Assembly: GCA_903887035.1 (NCBI GenBank)
Contig: CAISOG010000136.1
Coordinates: forward strand, 1 to 5,016
Source: an uncultured Holosporaceae bacterium
GTDB taxonomy: Bacteria > Pseudomonadota > Alphaproteobacteria > CAISOG01
Reading direction: 5' to 3'
DNA: 5,016 nucleotides
Part shown: piece by piece, positions 1 to 5,016 of the stretch
How the letters are laid out: every line of letters begins with the position of its first letter
Numbering within the stretch: position 1 is the first letter of the stretch
Notes under the pieces: generated by a model
What the model was told of the DNA's origin: nothing
The model's database searches: none
What the model saw: the letters and a program-made list of their open reading frames with translations, nothing else
Translations under genes and position numbers: made by a program

Positions 1-127
1 CAGCCTGCGAAAATGTTACGAGGTCGAGAAACGGAGCGGCTAGGCGCGCCATAGCACAGCGACGGCGGTAGTGTACAGGGACGTACATGAGCACCGTATC
101 ACAGAGATCGTGACATTTGCAGCACTG
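1..127. repeat. Long imperfect palindrome, candidate dispersed intergenic repeat
   Basis: The left arm pairs with the right arm about a centre near base 64. Matching blocks are CAG 1-3 with 125-127, CTGC 5-8 with 119-122, AAATGT 11-16 with 113-118, ACGA 18-21 with 108-111, and 26-37 with 91-102 (9 of 12 positions, including ACGG). Inside are smaller palindromes: GGCGCGCC at 43-50, and TGTAC 72-76 facing GTACA 83-87 across a six-base spacer. The element lies just past the stop codon of the minus-strand rhodopsin gene, so it would be transcribed in that 3' region and could fold into a large hairpin. Size and architecture are those of repetitive intergenic palindromes or small non-autonomous elements. 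I do not recognise the family, copy number cannot be seen, and the left end may continue beyond the window. Confidence 0.45.
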
Positions 128-164
128 GAGATTTTTAAAGTGGAATGACTATAGAGGGCACGGG

Positions 165-980
165 CTATTCCTGAACCACCACCTCTGTCCATCCATCATC
201 CTCATCAACCCATTCATAAGACAGGCTGAGGGCGGCGGACATGCTGACCAACCCAAAGGCCAGCTTATTGACCCAATCCGACAGGCTGTACAGCACTTCG
301 CGCAGGGCGCCAAATTCCACGAACAACGCCGTCAACGGGATGATAAAGCTCAGGCTGTAACCCAGCAGGATTAACAGGCGCATTTGGTTAAAGGCGCGCA
401 CCACCTCAACAGGCTGCTCAGCCAAGTTATCGGCCAGGCTGACATACAGGGTAAACAGCAGCAGCAGCAGGGCGACGACCGCAATGCCATATAGGGTAAA
501 GGCTGTGTCAACCGACAGCGGGGTGGTGGCATCCTTACTGAGCAACCATTCGCCGCTCATCCCAACCACAACCAGCACAACGGCCGACAGCACCAACCGT
601 ATCACCAACCACCGTGACGACCGATCCATGCCCAACAGCACTGGGATTTGCAGCAGCAGCAGCGGCAGGGTTATCAGCCAATCCAGATAGTGCAGCTGAA
701 CAGCGTTTTGCGCCAAAGATTGTGGAATGGGCAGTTTCGCGCCGCCCAAGCCACTAAGATAGTAATAGCTGATAGCACTTACCAGGGCGACCACCGCGTT
801 TAACGAGGCAATCACCCGAAATTCCGGCGCCAAATTGCCGCGCTCCAACACAAAATACAAAGTTGCACCGGCAAAGCCGATAAACCCTAGCCAATAGAGA
901 TAGGGGGGCAGGATAGCCAGCAGATTGGCTGGCAACGCATTGGCCGAAATCAATTGCGCAAACGAAACGTCAACCATCAT
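165..980 (-). CDS. Divergent microbial (type 1) rhodopsin
   Basis: A 271-residue, very hydrophobic protein whose spacing fits seven transmembrane helices of the bacteriorhodopsin/proteorhodopsin family: retinal-binding, light-driven inner-membrane pumps or sensors. Helix C is unmistakable: HYLDWLITLPLLLLQ at 97-111, with D100 (proton acceptor/counterion, BR D85), W101, T104 and P106. Helix G has SDWVNKLAFGL at 234-244, with D235 (BR D212) and K239, the Schiff-base lysine. Helices A-B (GATLYFVLERG, then ISYYYLSG) also match the family. The oddities are H97 where BR R82 is almost invariant, Q111 at the BR D96/PR E108 donor position (triad D-T-Q), Y74 at the PR H75 position, and no Trp at the helix E and F pocket positions (Y164/G165 and Y208 by hand alignment). 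L108 sits at the PR 105 tuning site, where Leu gives green absorption. Starts at 980 and 977 are tandem ATGs; the second sits 8 bases from a GGGG. No carotenoid cleavage gene, transducer or kinase adjoins it. Family is confident; pump versus sensor is open. Confidence 0.9.
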   Translation of the reverse strand: MMVDVSFAQLISANALPANLLAILPPYLYWLGFIGFAGATLYFVLERGNLAPEFRVIASLNAVVALVSAISYYYLSGLGGAKLPIPQSLAQNAVQLHYLDWLITLPLLLLQIPVLLGMDRSSRWLVIRLVLSAVVLVVVGMSGEWLLSKDATTPLSVDTAFTLYGIAVVALLLLLFTLYVSLADNLAEQPVEVVRAFNQMRLLILLGYSLSFIIPLTALFVEFGALREVLYSLSDWVNKLAFGLVSMSAALSLSYEWVDEDDGWTEVVVQE

Positions 981-1087
981 ACAAACCCCAAAAAAAAGCT
1001 AAAGCCGCGCAGCAGGCGGAATAAGACTTTTTTAAAGCAAAAACCCGCTATAGGCAATCATCCTGCAACCGTTGGCATAAATTCTTT

Positions 1088-1115
1088 GGCTTCGGCAAGC
1101 TTGGTTTGCCGAGCC
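1088..1115. promoter_or_regulatory. Strong hairpin/operator-like inverted repeat in divergent intergenic region
   Basis: Perfect 7-base arms, TCGGCAA (1092-1098) and TTGCCGA (1106-1112), enclose the loop GCTTGGT. The stem extends by GGC (1088-1090) with GCC (1113-1115 region) past a single bulged T, giving about 10 base pairs. It lies between the divergently transcribed rhodopsin gene and the Sel1-repeat gene, roughly 50 bases upstream of the latter's putative -35. No T-tract follows on either strand, so an intrinsic terminator is unlikely. A binding site for a dimeric regulator acting on one or both genes is the natural reading, but this is inference. Confidence 0.35.
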
Positions 1116-1162
1116 ACTAACGGCAAGGCTGCCCCACGCCTATCCCATCGCTTATCAAAGGC

Positions 1163-1190
1163 TTGCCAACGGCGCCGAATATGCTCTAAT
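1163..1190 (+). promoter_or_regulatory. Putative sigma70-type promoter for the Sel1-repeat/gamma-CA pair
   Basis: A -35 box TTGCCA (1163-1168) and a -10 box TCTAAT (1185-1190) each match the consensus at 5 of 6 positions and are separated by 16 bases. Transcription would begin near 1197. That falls downstream of the ATG at 1192 and upstream of the ATG at 1234, so it favours the shorter start of the following gene. Confidence 0.4.
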
Positions 1191-1233
1191 TATGCTGAAA
1201 TTTTCGCAACCCTGGCCAACCCTGGATTTTACC

Positions 1234-2052
1234 ATGTCTGCAACCCGTATCTTTCTAACAAGACTATCTGCCGTGGGATTTTTAAGCGTGCTTGCGCTGC
1301 CTGGCATGGCTAACGCCGATATTCAACAGGGGTTGGCGGCCTATCAAAGCGGCGACTTTGCCACCGCCTATCAACAGTTTGAGCCGCTGGCCACTAAGGG
1401 TGATGCGGCGGCGCAATTTGCCCTGGCGGTTATGTATTTGCAGGGGCAGGGGGTGAATGCCGACACGACCAAGGCGCTGGAATTGTTGGAAAAGTCCGCT
1501 GCGCAGGGGCATGTTAAGGCCGCGGTCAATGCTGGGTTAATCTATGCCCGTGGTATTGGGGTTGAGCCCGATTATACCAAGGCCATCAGCCTGTTGGAAA
1601 AAGCCGCCAACAGCGGCAATGTGCAGGCCAAAAGCCAGCTGGCCGATTTGTACCGTGAAGGCCTGGGCGCGCCCAAGGATTTTCGTAAGGCGGCCGCCCT
1701 GTACCGCGATGCGGCCGATGCCAATGATGCCAACGCCCAGTACAACTATGGGGTGATGAGCGCGACCGGCATTGGCGTTACCCAGAATTGGGCGGATGCC
1801 TATGCCTATTTAACCCTGGCCGCTAATCAAAATGTGGCTGAGGCGAAAGAGGCGCTGACCAATATCAGCGGTTTTATCAGCCCTGAGGATATGGCGGCGG
1901 GCAAAGACTTGGCGGCCAACAAGGCCAAGAAAGCTTCTAGCTTGTCGGACTCAAAAGCCAGCGGCAGCAAGGCTTCCTCTGAAGAAAAGCACAGCGGTGC
2001 TGACCATAAGGCTGACAGCGCAACCTCCACCAGCAAAAAAAGCAACTGGTAG
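1234..2052 (+). CDS. Secreted Sel1-like repeat protein
   Basis: The chosen start gives 272 residues. It begins with a clear Sec signal peptide: an n-region with R5 and R10, a hydrophobic stretch LSAVGFLSVLALPGM, and a signal peptidase I site ANA|DIQ after residue 28. An in-frame ATG at 1192 would add 14 residues ahead of the signal peptide, lacks a Shine-Dalgarno, and lies upstream of the predicted transcript start, so I reject it. The mature protein opens with a TPR-like half-repeat (29-55). Four contiguous 36-residue Sel1 repeats follow at 56-91, 92-127, 128-163 and 164-199, with the GxGV...KA...KAA pattern; the fourth is degenerate. The tail (about 225-272) is a low-complexity Ser/Lys/Ala stretch, probably disordered. 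Sel1 repeats form alpha-alpha superhelices that scaffold protein contacts; the partner is unknown. The protein is probably periplasmic. The downstream gamma-CA gene begins 12 bases after the stop, suggesting co-transcription. Confidence 0.85.
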   Translation: MSATRIFLTRLSAVGFLSVLALPGMANADIQQGLAAYQSGDFATAYQQFEPLATKGDAAAQFALAVMYLQGQGVNADTTKALELLEKSAAQGHVKAAVNAGLIYARGIGVEPDYTKAISLLEKAANSGNVQAKSQLADLYREGLGAPKDFRKAAALYRDAADANDANAQYNYGVMSATGIGVTQNWADAYAYLTLAANQNVAEAKEALTNISGFISPEDMAAGKDLAANKAKKASSLSDSKASGSKASSEEKHSGADHKADSATSTSKKSNW

Positions 2053-2064
2053 AAACCCTAAACG

Positions 2065-2619
2065 GTGCGTGACAACCCGACAGCTTATCCCAACGGTGGC
2101 CTAATTCTGCCGTTTCAGGGGCGCCATCCCCAAATCACGACCCCCTGCTTTATCGCGCCCAACGCCACCGTTATCGGCGATGTGACCATCGGGGCGGAGA
2201 GCAGCCTGTGGTTCGGGGTGGTGATTCGCGCCGATGTGAACGCTGTGCGGATTGGCCGCCAAACCAATATTCAGGATGGCACCATCATCCATGTGTCGTC
2301 GGGGGAGCTGGGCGGTGCCGCCAGGCCGACCCTTATCGGGGATCGGGTAACGGTGGGGCATGGCGTAATCCTGCATGCCTGTGAGCTGCAAGATGAGGCC
2401 TATATCGGCATGGGATCGGTGATTTTGGATGGCGCGGTGGTGGAGGGCGGCGGCTTTTTGGCGGCGGGCGCCCTGTTAACGGGGGGCAAGGTGGTTCGGC
2501 GCGGTGAGCTGTGGGGGGGCAATCCCGCCAGGCTGCTTCGGCCGCTGCGCGCTGAGGAGGTGGCCTATATCCCCCATTCGGCTGCCCATTATTGGCGGCT
2601 GGCCAGCGCCTATAGTTAG
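2065..2619 (+). CDS. Gamma-class carbonic anhydrase family protein (left-handed beta-helix)
   Basis: A 184-residue protein built of hexapeptide repeats (IAPNATVIGDVTIG onward), typical of the gamma-CA/PaaY/YrdA group, trimeric cytoplasmic enzymes or homologues. The three zinc-binding histidines of the family are present: H76 (GTIIH), H99 and H104 (VGHGVILH). The conserved R55 and D57 (IRAD) and Q70-D71 (NIQDG) are also in place. As in most bacterial homologues, the Glu after RxD found in archaeal Cam is absent (V58), and there is no acidic proton-shuttle loop. CO2 hydration is therefore plausible but unproven; a PaaY-like thioesterase or a scaffold role is possible. Length is normal. The start is a GTG without a good Shine-Dalgarno, 12 bases after the Sel1 gene, so translational coupling is likely. 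It converges with der across a 43-base gap. A short direct repeat covers its 3' end. Confidence 0.88.
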   Translation: MRDNPTAYPNGGLILPFQGRHPQITTPCFIAPNATVIGDVTIGAESSLWFGVVIRADVNAVRIGRQTNIQDGTIIHVSSGELGGAARPTLIGDRVTVGHGVILHACELQDEAYIGMGSVILDGAVVEGGGFLAAGALLTGGKVVRRGELWGGNPARLLRPLRAEEVAYIPHSAAHYWRLASAYS

Positions 2620-2627
2620 CGCCTATA
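2605..2627. repeat. Short direct repeat over the gamma-CA stop codon
   Basis: AGCGCCTATA occurs at 2605-2614 and again at 2618-2627, straddling the TAG stop at 2617-2619. The second copy also belongs to a longer repeat: GCCTATATCCCC at 2621-2632 duplicates 2563-2574 exactly, inside the coding region. This suggests slippage or a small local duplication at the gene's 3' end. No functional role is claimed. Confidence 0.4.
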
Positions 2628-2662
2628 TCCCCGCCGACCCGTAATAACCCGCCAATGATCCT

Positions 2663-4213
2663 CTAATCATAGGGATTGTCGTTGGTACGCAGCTGCCAAC
2701 GAATCGGCACCGGCGCCAGTTTGAAATGGGCGCGCAGGCTGTTGGTCAAATAGCGTTGATAGGCGGGCGGCATCTCCACCATGCGGTTGCTGAACAGCAG
2801 GAATTGGGGTGGGCGCGCCGATTGTTGGGTGATGTAGCGGAATTTCAGCGGCCGCCCCTCAACATAGGGGGGCGTTTGCCGCTCAATCGCCGCCCGCAGC
2901 CAGCGGTTCAGGGCGGGGGTGGGCAGGCGCAGGTTCCAGCTGTCGTACAATTCGACCACCAGCTTAAAAATCTGGTCAAAATTTTTGTGATAGGCCGCCG
3001 AAATGGTCAGCAGCGGCAGGTCGAGTTGGGCGAAGGAGGTGTCCAGACGCCACCGCAAATCCTCTCGCACTTCTTTGGGCGTATCAACCAGATCCCATTT
3101 GTTGGCGGCGATGACCAGCACCCGCCCCTCCTCCACCACATGGCGGGCAATCTGCAAATCCTGGCGATCCAATCCCGTGGTGGCGTCGAACAGCAGCACG
3201 ACAACCTCGGCCATCGCAATCGCGTTCAGGGTCGCCCCCACCGCCATATATTCCACCGCATCCTCCACCCGCGTTTTGCGGCGCAGGCCAGCGGTGTCGA
3301 CCAGCTCAATCGGGCGGCCATGCCATTGCCAGGCCAGAGCGATCGCATCGCGGGTGGTGCCGGCAATGGGACTAACGCTCAGGCGGTCTTGCCCCAACAG
3401 GGCGTTAATCAGGGTGGATTTTCCGACATTGGGGCGGCCAATAATCGCCAGTTTCAGCGGCCGTTGCGGCGCCCCCAAAACAACAGGCTGAACAGTGTTC
3501 TGGCTGGCAGATTTGCCCGCTGCCTTAGTCGATTTGGCGCCCGCCCCGGTCATCGGCGCGCTTTGATTCAATTCGCCCGCCGCATCGTCGTTATCCAATT
3601 CCTCCGCCTGTTCGGCATCCTGTTGCTCGGCCAGCTTGCGCGCCTGTTCCTTCAGCTCAGCCAGTTGGGCGGTGGCCAGATCTTCAGCCGCCAGCCGTTG
3701 TTTTAACAATTCCCTCTCATCCATCAGCCCCAGGGTGTCGCGCACCCGCTGACTAAGCTGGTGCAGCCCCTGGCCATGTTCGGCGGAGACCAACAGCGGC
3801 TCACCAAAGCCCAGCTTGGCCAAGCCAGCCTGCAAATTGGCGGCCATTTGCCCCTCCGACTTGTTGACCAGCAGCAGGGTGGGTTTGTTGTGCTTACGCA
3901 CCAGCCGCGCCACCTCCTCATCCGCGGGGGTAACGCCCAGGCGGCCATCGACCACCAACAGCACCATGGCGGCCTCTTTAATCCCCTGCATGGTTTGGGC
4001 GCGCCCCATCGGCGACAGGGGATCATCCCCCTCCCCCAACCCAGCAGTATCGGTAATGATGACATCACCGCCCAGCAGTTTGGCCACCGCCTCCAACCGA
4101 TCGCGGGTCACGCCAGGGCGGGCATGAACGATGGCACGGCGTTGCCCCACCAGGCGGTTAAACAGGGTCGATTTGCCGACATTGGGGCGACCAATCAACG
4201 CAACTTTTGGCAT
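2663..4213 (-). CDS. der: Ribosome biogenesis GTPase Der (EngA), double G domain
   Basis: Der is an essential GTPase in late 50S subunit assembly. The 516-residue product has both tandem G domains and the C-terminal KH-like domain. G domain 1 has GRPNVGKS 8-15, a switch with RPGVTRD 32-38, DTAGL 55-59 and NKSE 117-120. G domain 2 has GRPNVGKS 259-266, AGTTRD 284-289, DTAGLRRK 306-313 and NKWD 371-374. The KH-like domain spans about 425-516 and ends in NPYD. The NKSE rather than NKxD in domain 1 is a style I associate with alphaproteobacteria. The inter-domain linker (about 164-252) is long: a charged, probably helical Glu/Lys/Gln/Ala stretch followed by an Ala/Ser/Lys-rich one. It pushes the protein above the usual 440-490 residues. 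The start was set by the family's normal beginning a few residues before the P-loop. No Shine-Dalgarno is seen. The frame stays open upstream for 14 codons to a TAG, then continues as another ORF. Confidence 0.97.
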   Translation of the reverse strand: MPKVALIGRPNVGKSTLFNRLVGQRRAIVHARPGVTRDRLEAVAKLLGGDVIITDTAGLGEGDDPLSPMGRAQTMQGIKEAAMVLLVVDGRLGVTPADEEVARLVRKHNKPTLLLVNKSEGQMAANLQAGLAKLGFGEPLLVSAEHGQGLHQLSQRVRDTLGLMDERELLKQRLAAEDLATAQLAELKEQARKLAEQQDAEQAEELDNDDAAGELNQSAPMTGAGAKSTKAAGKSASQNTVQPVVLGAPQRPLKLAIIGRPNVGKSTLINALLGQDRLSVSPIAGTTRDAIALAWQWHGRPIELVDTAGLRRKTRVEDAVEYMAVGATLNAIAMAEVVVLLFDATTGLDRQDLQIARHVVEEGRVLVIAANKWDLVDTPKEVREDLRWRLDTSFAQLDLPLLTISAAYHKNFDQIFKLVVELYDSWNLRLPTPALNRWLRAAIERQTPPYVEGRPLKFRYITQQSARPPQFLLFSNRMVEMPPAYQRYLTNSLRAHFKLAPVPIRWQLRTNDNPYD

Positions 4214-4255
4214 GCCCGTTTGGGGCAGAGCAACGGCTACGGGGGGGGCAGTTGG

Positions 4256-4444
4256 CTACGGGGCAGCGCTGGCCGTGGTTGCCCCCCCCTGAGTTTGGTC
4301 AGTGGGTTTGATGGGCTTCTGAGTAAGTGTTTTTTTCGCAACAGGGCGCGATCGCCCACCCGCCTTAGGGGGGGCGAGGTCTTGCGGGGCAATATCGCTG
4401 GTTAGGCCAGGACGGGTCGTTTTTTCGGTCATAGGGCGCACCAT
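4256..4444 (-). CDS. Small Pro/Thr/Lys-rich ORF, in frame upstream of der
   Basis: A 62-codon ORF, or 58 codons from the ATG at 4432, ends in TAG 42 bases before the der start and lies in the same reading frame. The product is low-complexity and hydrophilic, rich in Pro, Thr, Lys, Gln and Ala, with no recognisable domain. The 14 codons between its TAG and the der ATG are also open and of similar Pro/Ala/Thr/Val character. It could be a disordered N-terminal extension of Der cut off by one amber codon, a short leader peptide, or chance. It contains 8-C, 7-G and 7-T homopolymers. A TATAAC at 4474-4479 on the same strand is a possible -10 without a convincing -35. Confidence 0.3.
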   Translation of the reverse strand: MVRPMTEKTTRPGLTSDIAPQDLAPPKAGGRSRPVAKKTLTQKPIKPTDQTQGGATTASAAP

Positions 4445-4592
4445 ACGCCAACTAAGCGGGCGGGGGAAGTCCCGTTATATGTGCCCCCAACGGTAAAGGC
4501 CGCCACCCACCAACCCGCACCGTTAACCAATCCCACTATCAAGCTGTCATATCCTTGGTTTTATAGTAATAGGATGGTTTCATTATCGTTTT

Positions 4593-4598
4593 AAAAGG
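4593..4598 (+). promoter_or_regulatory. Shine-Dalgarno-like AAAAGG ahead of the 4607 start
   Basis: A purine-rich AAAAGG ends 8 bases before the ATG at 4607, with a T-rich spacer. It is the best ribosome binding site in the window and supports that start. The AT-rich stretch at 4561-4590 (TATAGTAAT and following) probably holds the promoter, but no -35/-10 pair stands out. Confidence 0.4.
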
Positions 4599-4606
4599 TT
4601 TTTTCG

Positions 4607-4942
4607 ATGGGCACACCCCCCCGCACTGCTGCACAATTTGTTGCAGGCTTTGCTGCCGCCACCGCAGCGTTGAGCCTGTCAAGCCTGACAAGCTCAACAC
4701 CAATAAAAAACCCTCCAACATTGGCCAGAGATGCGAATAATCCCTGTAGTGTACATGTTATTGATTTTTTTCGTGACACAAAACCATTTCCATTAAAAGA
4801 AGCCGTAAACTCAACGAATCCAGTTCCAATTGTTGTTTTAAGTCATGGATCAACAATGAGTGCGACAGTTAGATACATTGGCATTAATAATCTATCATTA
4901 AATGGCAATATTAAAATTACAGAACATGAAAAGTTTCTGTAA
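4607..4942 (+). CDS. Short secreted-like protein, possible truncated subtilisin-type (S8) protease
   Basis: A 111-residue ORF with a reasonable Shine-Dalgarno. Residues 1-30 include a hydrophobic, Ala/Ser/Leu-rich segment (FVAGFAAATAALSLSSL) that could act as a signal sequence, with only R6 as a positive charge and no sharp cleavage site. The rest contains VHVIDFF (49-55) and LSHGSTMSATVRYIG (78-92). These resemble the Asp (V-x-V-I-D) and His (HGTHVAGTV-like) regions of subtilases, with D53 and H80 about 27 residues apart; subtilisin has 32. The protein ends at 111 residues, before any Asn or Ser nucleophile region, and no other frame to the window end continues the fold. It is thus a fragment, a reduced homologue, or an unrelated protein. 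Codon use is AT-rich from about 4700 on, unlike the rest of the window, which hints at transfer. Confidence 0.45.
   Translation: MGTPPRTAAQFVAGFAAATAALSLSSLTSSTPIKNPPTLARDANNPCSVHVIDFFRDTKPFPLKEAVNSTNPVPIVVLSHGSTMSATVRYIGINNLSLNGNIKITEHEKFL
4669..4698. repeat. Strong inverted repeat (13-base arms, 4-base loop)
   Basis: GTTGAGCCTGTCA (4669-4681) faces TGACAAGCTCAAC (4686-4698) around the loop AGCC, with one mismatch (C4676 against A4691). It lies within the 4607-4942 ORF, encoding Leu/Ser-rich residues near 21-30, and close to where composition turns AT-rich. No T-tract follows on either strand, so it is not a standard terminator. A weaker near-palindrome (CTGCA 4629-4633, TGCAG 4642-4646) precedes it. 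It could be an mRNA structure affecting translation, an element boundary or a protein-binding site. Confidence 0.55.
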
Positions 4943-5016
4943 GTCCAATCTGGCTGAGTAGCGGTATTTTTAATTTCCTCACGCTTCAAAAATGCTTTCT
5001 TTAGGAAAAACCAATC

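Noticed and set aside
44..148. Open frame on the plus strand ending in TGA at 146-148 (containing VYRDVHEHRITEIVTF), as a possible end of a gene from the left
   Set aside because: It is short, begins right after an in-frame TAG at 41-43, has no proper start, and coincides with the long palindrome, which explains the sequence better.
990..1020. Possible attenuator or terminator in the rhodopsin leader: a CCGC/GCGG stem followed by eight T on the minus strand
   Set aside because: The stem is only four base pairs with a seven-base loop, and seven bases separate it from the T-tract, too weak for an intrinsic terminator.
1192..1233. Earlier in-frame ATG for the Sel1-repeat gene
   Set aside because: It would place 14 non-signal residues before a canonical signal peptide, has no ribosome binding site, and lies upstream of the likely transcription start.
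2655..2670. ATGAT/ATCAT inverted repeat between the convergent gamma-CA and der genes as a bidirectional terminator
   Set aside because: Only five AT-rich base pairs around a six-base loop, and no T-tract; it also overlaps the der stop codon.
2726..3706. Long plus-strand open frame opposite der
   Set aside because: It is a shadow of der's GC-rich codons: Gln/Arg/Gly-rich, with no domain pattern, while der is unambiguous on the other strand.
4591..4779. Minus-strand open frames opposite the 4607 gene
   Set aside because: No ribosome binding site or domain pattern; the plus-strand ORF has both a Shine-Dalgarno and motif-like content.
4943..5016. Continuation of the S8-like protein in another frame
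   Set aside because: All three plus-strand frames hit stops within the remaining bases, and none shows subtilase-like sequence.

Overview
The window looks like a chromosomal segment of an alphaproteobacterium. The main clue is the essential GTPase Der: its first G domain carries an NKSE G4 motif (rather than NKxD), and its C-terminal end resembles alphaproteobacterial Der. This assignment rests on protein style only; no rRNA or tRNA is present. The sequence is moderately GC-rich with GC-biased codon use, except for the right-hand ~330 bases, which are clearly AT-richer.

Layout, left to right. Bases 1-127 form a long imperfect palindrome that resembles a dispersed intergenic repeat. A minus-strand gene (165-980) encodes a microbial (type 1) rhodopsin with a Schiff-base lysine and both aspartate counterions. 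It is very divergent: the helix C triad reads D-T-Q, the normally invariant helix C arginine is histidine, and the usual retinal-sandwiching tryptophans of helices E and F are not seen. A divergent intergenic region (981-1233) holds a strong hairpin and a sigma70-like promoter reading right. That promoter serves a plus-strand pair: a secreted Sel1-repeat protein (1234-2052) and, 12 bases on, a gamma-class carbonic anhydrase-like left-handed beta-helix protein (2065-2619). Converging on these from the right is der (2663-4213, minus), with an unusually long charged linker between its two G domains. Immediately upstream of der, in the same frame and separated from it by a single TAG, is a Pro/Thr/Lys-rich small ORF (4256-4444). 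The far right (4607-4942, plus) holds a short ORF with a signal-peptide-like N-terminus and what looks like the Asp and His regions of a subtilisin-type (S8) protease, ending before the Asn/Ser regions. A 13-base-arm hairpin lies inside it where the composition turns AT-rich.

No shared pathway is evident. Der (ribosome assembly) and the gamma-CA homologue are housekeeping genes. The rhodopsin is a stand-alone light-responsive membrane protein, with no retinal-synthesis gene or transducer in view. The most unusual items are the divergent rhodopsin, the possible N-terminal extension of Der behind an amber codon, and the two palindromic elements near the window edges.
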